From the IMG/VR virus record IMGVR_UViG_3300040801_001819, positions 64,001 through 98,436 of that record: a DNA stretch of 34,436 nt; one strand, written 5' to 3'. The translations under genes were made by a program, and so were the position numbers. The notes beneath the pieces were generated by a model, which saw only the letters and a list, made by a program, of their open reading frames with translations, made no database searches and was not told where the DNA came from. Of the stretch, positions 13,878 through 21,930 are shown piece by piece (the stretch's first letter is position 1; every line of letters begins with the position of its first letter). This DNA comes from a virus.

Positions 13878-14288
13878 ATGGGAGCTAATTTCCAAGGCAA
13901 CGATGTAAGAACACTAGCAAATGGTGCTGGTTACTTATATACAAGAGCCGCTTTCTTTAAAATGGTTAAGCCATTTGAAAAGTATTGCGATACTCTTATA
14001 ATGGTTGGACATGTTAAAGAGAAAGATGTAACTAAAGAAGGAGATACCTTCACAGAAAAGTCTATTAATTTAACAGGAAAGACAAAGGATATATTATGTG
14101 CCTGGGCAGATTCAATTGGGTTAATTTACAGAGAAGAAAACAAAACTATTATAGATTTTGCTCCATCTGACAAATTAATTGTTGGATCACGTCAAAAACA
14201 CTTAATAGGTCAAAAAGTAGTATTAGCAGAAAGTGATGAGAATCACAATTTAACAATAGACTGGAGTAAGGTCTTTATAGATGAATAA
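13878..14288 (+). CDS. Sak4-like RecA-fold ATPase, exon 2 (residues 111-246)
   Basis: Exon 2 reads MGANFQGNDVRTLANGAGYL ... CDTLIMVGHVKEKDV ... ICAWADSIGLIYREEN, completing the RecA-like core with sensor strand LIMVGH. The ATG at 13878 lies exactly at the splice junction, so an unspliced reading could also begin here and look like a separate 136-aa gene. It is followed by the unknown gene at 14303. The protein is expected to bind DNA with ATP and act in recombination. Confidence 0.75.
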   Translation: MGANFQGNDVRTLANGAGYLYTRAAFFKMVKPFEKYCDTLIMVGHVKEKDVTKEGDTFTEKSINLTGKTKDILCAWADSIGLIYREENKTIIDFAPSDKLIVGSRQKHLIGQKVVLAESDENHNLTIDWSKVFIDE

Positions 14289-14302
14289 AAAATAAAATAA
14301 AA

Positions 14303-14902
14303 ATGAATATAGTATTCGGAACTAAGAGATTAGGAAAAGTAGACGGAGCTTATGAAAGCTTCCAAAAGTACACAGATAGAGCAGTAGTGACTCTTGAAGG
14401 TGATAGAGGTAAAGGTAGAACCAGAAGAATCCTTTTCAACAGAACTGCAATGGAGCAGATGAATTTAGAAAAAGGATCAGTACAAGAAATTGTATTCGGA
14501 ACTATTGATGCTGATGAAAATGGCAATAGAGCTATTTTAATTGCTAACGCTAATAACTTAGCAAACATTGAAGATTTGACAACTTACAAAACGTCAAAAA
14601 ATCCAGTAGCTTTTGAAGATTCAAAAGAAAAAGGTAAAGCTATTTCTTCAGCTTCATTAACAAAAGAGATGGTTTCATTTCTTGATTTAGATGAAGATAT
14701 TGAAGTAGAGTATGCTTTACAGCCTTTTGATGTTGAAGGAGGTTTACCTTCTGACACATTTAAATTTGTTCCAGTTGATGTTCCAGTTAAAGAAACTGTT
14801 ACTGATACTGTTGCAGACGTAGCAGAAGTAGTAGAAGAAACTAAAAATGAAGTTGATATGTCATTTTTGAGAAGAACTGAATCTGAACCAGTTGTAGAGT
14901 AA
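14303..14902 (+). CDS. Unknown protein with Ser/Thr/Val-rich C-terminus
   Basis: 199 residues. N-terminal half has beta-like segments (VTLEGDRGKGRTRRILFNR, VQEIVFGTIDADENGNRA). The C-terminal 60 residues are a low-complexity, probably flexible stretch rich in Val, Thr, Glu (VKETVTDTVADVAEVVEET). Placed between the Sak4-like and the ssDNA-binding-like genes, it may belong to the recombination set. Not recognised. Confidence 0.65.
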   Translation: MNIVFGTKRLGKVDGAYESFQKYTDRAVVTLEGDRGKGRTRRILFNRTAMEQMNLEKGSVQEIVFGTIDADENGNRAILIANANNLANIEDLTTYKTSKNPVAFEDSKEKGKAISSASLTKEMVSFLDLDEDIEVEYALQPFDVEGGLPSDTFKFVPVDVPVKETVTDTVADVAEVVEETKNEVDMSFLRRTESEPVVE

Positions 14903-14941
14903 TTGTTCAGAAGTAAAATAATATAAATAATAAAATAATAT

Positions 14942-15856
14942 ATGTCAAATTTCGGAAAAGGACAAGAAATTAGTGAAGGTGGAGCAAGAAAGCTTTTCAC
15001 TGGAGTTGAGAATTTCAAAGTAGTAGCTGTTAACCCTTCGAAAGCAGAGTTAGAAGTTATTTATGGGCGTGAGTTAAATTATGACCCTGAGTACACAGGC
15101 ACTACGACAGTGTCTGATGGAGATGGAGAGAGAGAAGTTAATCAAATAAGATTAGATTTTTATCTAACAAATGAAGACGTTAATAATCCTATTAACACTA
15201 AAGCTTCATTTTATGTTGCTGATACGCATCACAAGTCACAAACTGGTAAAGTTAAAGTAATCAATGATTACGGACGTACCACTTGGCTGACTAAAGAGGA
15301 TGTTGCCTCTGGCGATGCTCCAGCTAATATGCAATGGTATTCAATGCAAGGCGTTAAAGTTGCAAAAAGAGGAGAGGAAGAGGTAATTGACTTTTTAGTT
15401 AATTTACTAAACTTACCTTTCGATTTGAGTAAAGTTGATGATAAGTCTGATGCTTATGCTAAAATTAGCAAAGAGGAATGGAAAGCTATTTTCTCAGGAG
15501 ATGTTAAAATCTTCCGTGATGTTATAGCATCTACAAACAACAAAATTGGTGTTGTACTTGGTGTTAAAACCAAAGCAGATGGTGGGCAAATGCAAACTAT
15601 CTTTAGCAGAAAAACTTTACGTCAGTATAGCTTACACAGTAAGAAAGCTGACAAGTTTAAATGGGTATTGAAAGATATCAATGATGCTAAAGCTAATGGT
15701 GCATTTGGTAACGTTGATTTTGGTCCAGATGACCTGACTCTTCGTGAGTACACTATTACTCCAACACAATTATCATTAGATAACGCTCCAGGAGCAGACG
15801 ACGCTTTTGCAGCAGAGCCTGTAAATAGCGCTGATGATGATTGGTTAAATGGATAG
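14942..15856 (+). CDS. Probable single-stranded-DNA-binding protein
   Basis: 304 residues. The body alternates beta strands and charged turns (LEVIYGREL, IRLDFYLTNE, ASFYVADTHHKS, GKVKVINDYG), fitting an OB-like fold, and the C-terminus is acidic, ending SADDDWLNG, like the acidic tip by which SSBs recruit partners. Its place between Sak4-like ATPase and primase supports this. Function is inferred from these features, not from a clear signature. A terminator follows at 15884. Confidence 0.55.
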   Translation: MSNFGKGQEISEGGARKLFTGVENFKVVAVNPSKAELEVIYGRELNYDPEYTGTTTVSDGDGEREVNQIRLDFYLTNEDVNNPINTKASFYVADTHHKSQTGKVKVINDYGRTTWLTKEDVASGDAPANMQWYSMQGVKVAKRGEEEVIDFLVNLLNLPFDLSKVDDKSDAYAKISKEEWKAIFSGDVKIFRDVIASTNNKIGVVLGVKTKADGGQMQTIFSRKTLRQYSLHSKKADKFKWVLKDINDAKANGAFGNVDFGPDDLTLREYTITPTQLSLDNAPGADDAFAAEPVNSADDDWLNG

Positions 15857-15883
15857 TATTTAATTAATTAATCATGTTATTAG

Positions 15884-15906
15884 AGGGGATGTTCGCATCC
15901 CCTTTT
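15884..15906 (+). terminator. Rho-independent terminator with UUCG tetraloop
   Basis: aggggatg (15884-15891), loop ttcg, catcccct (15896-15903), then T residues. Eight perfect base pairs with the very stable UUCG loop. It ends the transcript carrying the SSB-like gene, and its presence inside the apparent N-terminus of the primase argues for a later primase start. Confidence 0.8.
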
Positions 15907-15927
15907 ATAACTAAAAAAGTCAAATTT

Positions 15928-16974
15928 ATGGGTTTTAAGAATCACGAACACAAGAAACTCCCAAATCAAAAAGACATTCTTGAGTGCATTACAGATTCCC
16001 AGATATTTGAATTCTACCTTGGCGGCTTACCAAATAGGCCAATAAGTAGTCCTTTGAGACAAGACAAGGTTCCATCTTTTAGCTTATTCTATTCCGATAA
16101 ACATCAGAGAATATTCTTTAAAGATTTTGCCACAGGTGATACAGGAGATTGTTTTGTATTTGTCATGAGACTATTAGGTTATAGTAAAATTACGGATATA
16201 TTTTCAAGAATAGCGGATGATTTCGGATTAACACAGTTTGAAACAAAAGAAGTACATTCAAGAAGGATATTACAATCATTTGTCTCTGAGAATAACAAAA
16301 CCAAAGATGTCAAAAAAGATAGAGTAGACATTCAAGTAAAAGTGAGACCTTGGAAGATGAAAGACAAGAGGTACTGGTTTGATAAATATGGATTTACAAT
16401 TGCTCAATTAGAGCATTTAGGTATTTACCCTATATCACACTATTTCCTTAATAGCTATTGCAGATCAGCAGATGATCTAGCTTATGCTTTCATTGAAGAA
16501 AAAGATGGCTTACAAACATTTAAAATTTATCAACCTCTCAATAGAGAGTGGAAATGGATTAATAACAATGACTTTTCAACATGGGAATTATGGACGCAAC
16601 TACCTAATAAAGGAAAGCGCCTAATTATAACAAGTAGTAGAAAAGACGCAGGAGTTATTAAAACATTGTATCCAGGAGAGTTATTAACCTCATGTGCACT
16701 ACAAAGTGAAAAAACAAACGCAAAAGAAAGTGTGGTGGATGAGCTTAAACTTAGGTTTGAGAAAATATATGTGTTGTATGACAACGATTACGACAAGGAA
16801 CAAAACTGGGGAAGAATAGCAGGAAAGAAATTATGTGATGAGCATGATCTAATTCAGTTAGAAATACCCGAAACAAATGGTACTAAGGATATCTCTGATT
16901 TTAGAGAAAAGTTTGGTGCAGAAATAACAAAGAATCTAATCAAGACTATGATTCTAAAAGCAGATAAAAATTAA
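15928..16974 (+). CDS. DnaG-like primase (Toprim fold)
   Basis: 348 residues from ATG 15928. An upstream ATG at 15874 would put a terminator hairpin within the coding sequence, so it is rejected. Residues about 20-85 (ISSPLRQDKVPSFSLFY... RIFFKDFATGDTGDCFVF) match the CHC2 region of DnaG primases without the zinc Cys/His. The Toprim part is KRLIITSSRKDAGV (residues about 225-240) and IYVLYDNDYDKEQNWGR, followed by TKDISDF. It makes RNA primers for replication. Confidence 0.8.
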   Translation: MGFKNHEHKKLPNQKDILECITDSQIFEFYLGGLPNRPISSPLRQDKVPSFSLFYSDKHQRIFFKDFATGDTGDCFVFVMRLLGYSKITDIFSRIADDFGLTQFETKEVHSRRILQSFVSENNKTKDVKKDRVDIQVKVRPWKMKDKRYWFDKYGFTIAQLEHLGIYPISHYFLNSYCRSADDLAYAFIEEKDGLQTFKIYQPLNREWKWINNNDFSTWELWTQLPNKGKRLIITSSRKDAGVIKTLYPGELLTSCALQSEKTNAKESVVDELKLRFEKIYVLYDNDYDKEQNWGRIAGKKLCDEHDLIQLEIPETNGTKDISDFREKFGAEITKNLIKTMILKADKN

Positions 16975-16993
16975 AATTAAAATTAAGAAAACG

Positions 16994-18043
16994 ATGAGTA
17001 TTAAGAGAACAATCAACACTAACTTATTGAAAAAGTTAGAAACATTTAGAATAATGGCTTTAGGAGAGGCCGTTGGAACGCCAATCCTATTAATTGGTCC
17101 TCCGGGAGTTGCTAAGACAGCAGCTGTAATTGATTACGCTAAAGCTGCTGGTAATGGCCAGCTAGATGATGCGGATTTATTCTTATTGGAAACTGATGAA
17201 GGTACCAGGAGTAATGCAATCAAAGGAAACATTGATTTAGAGGAATTAACTTTAAATCAGAAATATAGAGTAGATTCTCCTATTACAGGAGCAAAATTTG
17301 TTGTTATTAATGAGATTGACAAGGCGTCAGCTTCATTAAGAAACAGTTTATTAGGTGTAATGAATGAGAAGATTCTTTTTAATGGATCTGAAAAAGTTCC
17401 ATGTCAATGGAAAGCATTTGTTGCAACTTGTAACAAGATACCTGATGATGAAATTGGGTCGCCGTTTTGGGATAGATTCTTAGTAACGTTTCACGTTAAT
17501 AGATTACGTCAAGCTGATATTCTTGATTATTATGCTAAAGGTGGTAAAACATTTGATCAAAATCATAATATCACGCTTCCTGAACAAGCTGATCTTGACG
17601 CAATAACAATTGATCCTATCAAACTTAAGAAAGTTATAGATTTAATCTATTCTAACTTGTCTGATAGAAGTTTATCATTCTTACCTACAATCATTAAAAA
17701 TGTAATGGTTGTATGGAATTACAATGAGGACAGAGCAATTGTTAAAACTGTTGAATTATTAGTAGACAAAGCGGCTGCAAAAACTATTTCTAAATCATTA
17801 GTATCTAAAGAGCTTCGTGCTATTTATGATGCAATTGATGGAATTGGTCAATGTATCTCAATGGATGCTTACTCTCAACAATTTGATAAAGTTGAAGCTC
17901 TTTGTGAGCAACAATTTAAAGCTGGTAAATTAACTCAAGATGATGTTGAAGACATTAAAAACAGAGTTGATGAACAAGAGGATAAACTTGAATTCCTTAA
18001 AAAAGAGGAAGATGTATTAACTTCAATGGCTGAAGACCTATAA
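16994..18043 (+). CDS. MoxR/CobS-like AAA+ ATPase
   Basis: 349 residues. Walker A GPPGVAKT at about 35-42; Walker B FVVINEIDKAS near 100; sensor/R-finger-like IPDDEIGSPFWDRFLVTF near 155. This is the MoxR family, whose members (including CobS of cobalt chelatase) work with a VWA-domain partner. The partner follows 1 nt later. The C-terminal helix (after 300) is charged. Likely a chaperone-like remodelling machine; no specific substrate is shown. Confidence 0.8.
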   Translation: MSIKRTINTNLLKKLETFRIMALGEAVGTPILLIGPPGVAKTAAVIDYAKAAGNGQLDDADLFLLETDEGTRSNAIKGNIDLEELTLNQKYRVDSPITGAKFVVINEIDKASASLRNSLLGVMNEKILFNGSEKVPCQWKAFVATCNKIPDDEIGSPFWDRFLVTFHVNRLRQADILDYYAKGGKTFDQNHNITLPEQADLDAITIDPIKLKKVIDLIYSNLSDRSLSFLPTIIKNVMVVWNYNEDRAIVKTVELLVDKAAAKTISKSLVSKELRAIYDAIDGIGQCISMDAYSQQFDKVEALCEQQFKAGKLTQDDVEDIKNRVDEQEDKLEFLKKEEDVLTSMAEDL

Positions 18044-18044
18044 T

Positions 18045-19505
18045 ATGAGTTTATTCAGCAAAAGAGAAGATAGTGGCGAGAAATTTCACGCTCCAGAGTG
18101 GGATCCATATGGGCAATGGAACTCAGATGGTAGTGGTTTCTTGGGCATGAAAAAAGATAAGCATGTAATTCTTCCTGGCGTAACAAGCTGGGAAGAGCGC
18201 AGGCTTACTAAGATCAAGGATTATGTAACTGAAAAGACAGGAAAAGAGTGTACTCTTCCTCAACACATGATTAATGACGTATATTCAATGTACGTTAATA
18301 AAGATGTTAAGAGAAAGCCTGTTGACAGAACCAATGCTATTAAGCAAAAGGTAATGGATAAAGTTTATAATTCTTTAACCAAAGTTGTAACAGAAGATTC
18401 ACCATTATTCTCACAAGTTTTAACTCGAGAGCTTGCTATGTATATGCAAAGGATTGAGAGAGAACTTCAAGAAGAAATGGAAAAGAACGGCCAAGGTCGC
18501 GGTGGTTCTCCATTTGATGGTGATGATGATGAAGACGGTGAAGGTGGACAAGGTATAGGCGAACCTGGTGATGGTGAAGGAGATGAGGATGGTCAGGGTC
18601 AACAACCTGGCGGCAAAGGCGCTTCGAAAGATCACGGTAAAGGTAAGCATGGAGACCTAGATGATATTGCAGATAAAGTATTAGACAAAGCGCAAAATGA
18701 GCAACAATTAGAACAAGCTATGAATAACGCTGATAAGATTATGAAAGATCTTACAGAAAAGTTAGGAGAAGCTGCTTTAGCTGATTTAGCAGAGAATGAT
18801 GCTGATTTCTTAAATAGCATTGAGAAGATTAAAGGAGCCTTAGATAGAGTTGCAATTAACAAAGAAAGCATAAAGCAAGTACTTGTTAAGATTCTAGATG
18901 AGTCTCAAAATTACTTTTCACAAAAGTTCCACACCGTTGAGGAAACCTTGTTTGAAGCAGAACAGTTTGATGATATATTTGGATTAGAATTTCTACATCC
19001 AATATTCAGAAACGCTGAGCTTCTTTCACCTGGTAACGCAACTAGGATTTACAAAGGCAAACTAGATTTATATTTAGATTGCTCAGGTTCAATGGGCTCT
19101 TACGAGAACTTTGAGGGAACTAATATTAGAATGATTGACCTAGTTAAAGGAATTGCTATGGTTCTATATCGTATGAACATGATAGACAAGTTGTATTTCT
19201 TTGATACTCAAATTTATGAGATCAAGAACATCAATGAGTTTACCATTTTAGGCTTTGATAGATCTGGTGGTACTAACTTTAATAATGTCACTAAACAATG
19301 CGCATCTAACGGAAGGAATTCTGTTGTAATTACTGATGGAGAAGACTCTGTTGAGAATTACCTTAAGAATATATTCTGGGTTGGCGTTGGTGGAACAAAC
19401 TTCTCAGGTTGGGGTGGCGAAGGAGCCTTCAAGACCTATAAAGGCATGAGACAATGTGTTACATATAATAGTGGCGCAAATAGGTTCGATTATGTAATTA
19501 AATAA
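18045..19505 (+). CDS. VWA-domain partner (CobT-like layout)
   Basis: 486 residues. An acidic/Gly-rich linker at about 145-205 (GDDDEDGEGGQG, GDGEGDEDGQG) separates the N-terminal part from a helical segment and a C-terminal VWA domain. The MIDAS metal site is DCSGSMG from D345, SGGTNF (the Thr) near 407 and ITDGED near 428. CobT of cobalt chelatase has the same order (acidic linker, then VWA), but the resemblance is architectural. It pairs with the ATPase just upstream. Starts MSLFSKREDSG. Confidence 0.8.
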   Translation: MSLFSKREDSGEKFHAPEWDPYGQWNSDGSGFLGMKKDKHVILPGVTSWEERRLTKIKDYVTEKTGKECTLPQHMINDVYSMYVNKDVKRKPVDRTNAIKQKVMDKVYNSLTKVVTEDSPLFSQVLTRELAMYMQRIERELQEEMEKNGQGRGGSPFDGDDDEDGEGGQGIGEPGDGEGDEDGQGQQPGGKGASKDHGKGKHGDLDDIADKVLDKAQNEQQLEQAMNNADKIMKDLTEKLGEAALADLAENDADFLNSIEKIKGALDRVAINKESIKQVLVKILDESQNYFSQKFHTVEETLFEAEQFDDIFGLEFLHPIFRNAELLSPGNATRIYKGKLDLYLDCSGSMGSYENFEGTNIRMIDLVKGIAMVLYRMNMIDKLYFFDTQIYEIKNINEFTILGFDRSGGTNFNNVTKQCASNGRNSVVITDGEDSVENYLKNIFWVGVGGTNFSGWGGEGAFKTYKGMRQCVTYNSGANRFDYVIK

Positions 19506-19508
19506 GTT

Positions 19509-20006
19509 ATGTTAGATAAAAAGGAGGAGCAAATCCCTGAGATGATATTCATCCCGGGGAATGTGCCCTCGTTAAAAAATAGTAAAGTAAAGACTTCAAG
19601 AGGAATATTTTCCTCAAAGACAGTTAATAAGTATATTAGAGCTTTAGGTATTCAATCATTTTCTTCTAGTAAGAAGATTGTGAAAGGATATGTAGATCCT
19701 AATAAGCCTAATCTGTTTGAAGCATTAAGGCCTCAGTTTGAGGCGATGAAAAAAGGTAAATCCGACCCTTTGGTGATTGGATACCACCAAGTAAGGAATA
19801 GTAAAAGATTATTTGATTTTAGCAATAGCGTAGAGATTATACAGGATTTAATGACTGCTCACGGATTCATAGAAGATGATAATGTTAAGTATATTATTCC
19901 TGTTCCGATGAATAGGAAGGGTGAATTACCAAATATCCATAATTTAAATGATGAATGGTATTCTGTTGATAAAGAGAATCCAGGAGTCTATATAAAAATA
20001 TTCTAA
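19509..20006 (+). CDS. RusA-like Holliday junction resolvase
   Basis: 165 residues. The RusA signature is visible: D103 (LFDFSN), N106, D113 (EIIQDL), and the closing pair D123-D124 (HGFIEDDNVKYI). The early IPGNVPSLKNSK segment is the usual 'P-x-x-K-x-R/S' start. RusA-type enzymes cut four-way junctions made during recombination. Starts MLDKKEEQ (tagged N-terminus). The C-terminal 30 residues are longer than usual. Overlaps the next gene by 1 nt. Confidence 0.8.
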   Translation: MLDKKEEQIPEMIFIPGNVPSLKNSKVKTSRGIFSSKTVNKYIRALGIQSFSSSKKIVKGYVDPNKPNLFEALRPQFEAMKKGKSDPLVIGYHQVRNSKRLFDFSNSVEIIQDLMTAHGFIEDDNVKYIIPVPMNRKGELPNIHNLNDEWYSVDKENPGVYIKIF

Positions 20007-20278
20007 TGGATAAAATGCAAGTAAAAAGATTGGCAGTGAAAGTTTTTAAGAAAGACTTATTGCCAGACGTTATTAATTTAATAGATGAGGATTCTTATCT
20101 TGAATGGAAGAAGGTTTTAAGACTTTCAGAAAAAGAGTTAGAATTATCTCAAGAAGAAGTTCTTGATAGCGTTTTTAAAGGAGACTGTGACTTTGTGTTA
20201 TTTGATCACTATAAACATTGTAGAAATTTTGATAATGCAGTCACGCAATACATAGAAGAAAATGATACAAGATCATAA
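20006..20278 (+). CDS. Small acidic protein of unknown function
   Basis: 90 residues, helical and acidic (LSEKELELSQEEVLDSVF). Contains one Cys pair far apart (GDCDF, HCRNF), no clear metal site. Overlaps RusA-like gene by 1 nt and the nuclease by 17 nt; probably an accessory to one of them. Not recognised. Confidence 0.65.
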   Translation: MDKMQVKRLAVKVFKKDLLPDVINLIDEDSYLEWKKVLRLSEKELELSQEEVLDSVFKGDCDFVLFDHYKHCRNFDNAVTQYIEENDTRS

Positions 20279-21380
20279 TTTAAATATTCCTATTGAGGAA
20301 TATAGAGATTTAGAATTACCATCTTATAGTATGATTGCTTCCATATCTAAACATGGTGTGGACGTAGTTAATGGCATTAAGACGGGTGGATTTGTACTCA
20401 AATTCGGCAGCTTAGTAGATGACATGTGTTTCGAACCACTGACGTTATCTTCTAAATATTATGCTGGAGATAGCCCTAAAAATCCTACTACTAATGTAAA
20501 GAATATAATTGATGCATTATTAGAGACTATTAACGCGCCAATTGGCTCAGTTAATAATACGCAAGGATTGCTAGGTGGAAAAAGAGCACAAACTGTTACT
20601 GATAATCTTGATGATTATCATCAGCAGATATGTGACATAGCTAACAGTTTAGGTGTGTATAAAAATTATACAACAGTTAAAAAAATACAAACTGTTAAAG
20701 AGGCCGGACAAGAATATTTTAAAGATAGATTAAATGCAAGAGGTAAGATATTAATTAAACCTGAGATGTGGGCTTTAGCCTATGAAACAGCTCAGACTCT
20801 TATCACTCATGATTTTTCTTCTAAATATTTTGATCAAACTCAACAAGGTATTGAACTTATATATCAATATAAATTCATTGCTGAAGTTAGAGGATTTAAG
20901 TGCAAAGGAATGTTAGATTGTGTTATGATAGATCACAATGAAAAGAAAATTTATCCGATAGATTTAAAGACTGGAGAATCTCCTGCTGAGAAATTCAATG
21001 AAGTGATACTACTTCACAAATATTACATACAAGGAGCTTTATACAAAGAAGCGTTGATGGATATTATGAGTAAAGACCCTGATTTGAAAGGTTATCAGTT
21101 ACAAGAGTTTGAATTTCTTTATATATCGAAAATGAATCCGTATAAGCCAGTTGTCTGGGTTATGCCCAACTCTTTGCATGAACACGCAATGAAAGGATTT
21201 GTAGATGTTTTTGGGTATGAACATCGAGGGGTAAAAGACTTGTTGGAAGATTACTATAACTGCAAAGAAGGTAGATATTGTGAATACCTGCAAGAGGTTT
21301 ACGAAAATGAAGGAAGAATAATGTTAGACGGAATAGTAAAAAATGAAAGTACGAAAGAACAAAATCGAAATCATTCTTAA
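20262..21380 (+). CDS. PD-(D/E)XK exonuclease (RecB/Cas4-like)
   Basis: 372 residues. The nuclease core is KGMLDCVMID (metal Asp near 219) followed by KKIYPIDLKTGES (D234, K236), the D-x(n)-D-x-K motif of this fold; a Gln/Tyr helix follows (HKYYIQGALYKEAL), as in the motif 'Q..Y' of RecB-like enzymes. It probably degrades or trims DNA ends for recombination with the Sak4-like ATPase and SSB-like protein. Overlaps the next gene by 38 nt. Confidence 0.8.
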   Translation: MIQDHNLNIPIEEYRDLELPSYSMIASISKHGVDVVNGIKTGGFVLKFGSLVDDMCFEPLTLSSKYYAGDSPKNPTTNVKNIIDALLETINAPIGSVNNTQGLLGGKRAQTVTDNLDDYHQQICDIANSLGVYKNYTTVKKIQTVKEAGQEYFKDRLNARGKILIKPEMWALAYETAQTLITHDFSSKYFDQTQQGIELIYQYKFIAEVRGFKCKGMLDCVMIDHNEKKIYPIDLKTGESPAEKFNEVILLHKYYIQGALYKEALMDIMSKDPDLKGYQLQEFEFLYISKMNPYKPVVWVMPNSLHEHAMKGFVDVFGYEHRGVKDLLEDYYNCKEGRYCEYLQEVYENEGRIMLDGIVKNESTKEQNRNHS

Positions 21381-21930
21381 CAAGAGTCTTACATATTTTC
21401 TACCCTTAGTTGACTCACAAGTTCACTTTAAATACATTCACTTATTAAGAAATTCTTATTTAAGTAATGGAGATGAAGAAGAATTTTGTGTGCTGTATGA
21501 ATGGAGTTCAAATCCACAATACACAGCTTGGGAAAAACAGTTAATGGAAAATCATCTTTATATTGGTCATGAAGACTATGATAGTTTGGTACTTTATAAG
21601 TTCAGATTATCTAAAAACATGAAAGATGCTAGAACATTGTTTGTTAATGGAAAATATAGTATGTTCAGTGATGAACACAAGGCTGCAATAGATGACTTTT
21701 TAAAAAGGAAAGGAGCTAGTAATGGTTCTAAAATTATGAAAATACTCGCTAGAGATGAAGGTTTAAGAATAAAGATGAATGAAACATTAGGCGTCAAGAT
21801 TGACCCAAATGATGAATTATCAAGTAAACCTGACATGCATAATGAGAATTTCATAAACTTTTGCAGTGAGACAAAGTTTAAGATTGAGCAGTTTTTAAAT
21901 GAAAGTGAAAATGAAGGAAAGGAAAGTTAA
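21343..21930 (+). CDS. Unknown protein upstream of the ribonucleotide reductase
   Basis: 195 residues. Starts MKVRKNKIEIILNKSL, then LVDSQVHFKYIHLL... and a segment DARTLFVNGKYSMFSDEH. The C-terminal half is helical (FLKRKGASNGSKIMKILARD). No membrane segment or metal site is clear. It overlaps the nuclease by 38 nt and the RNR by 32 nt, so it is co-transcribed with both. Not recognised. Confidence 0.65.
   Translation: MKVRKNKIEIILNKSLTYFLPLVDSQVHFKYIHLLRNSYLSNGDEEEFCVLYEWSSNPQYTAWEKQLMENHLYIGHEDYDSLVLYKFRLSKNMKDARTLFVNGKYSMFSDEHKAAIDDFLKRKGASNGSKIMKILARDEGLRIKMNETLGVKIDPNDELSSKPDMHNENFINFCSETKFKIEQFLNESENEGKES

Noticed and set aside
15874-15927. N-terminal extension of the primase
   Set aside because: It contains a terminator hairpin with UUCG loop and T-run, so ATG 15928 is preferred.
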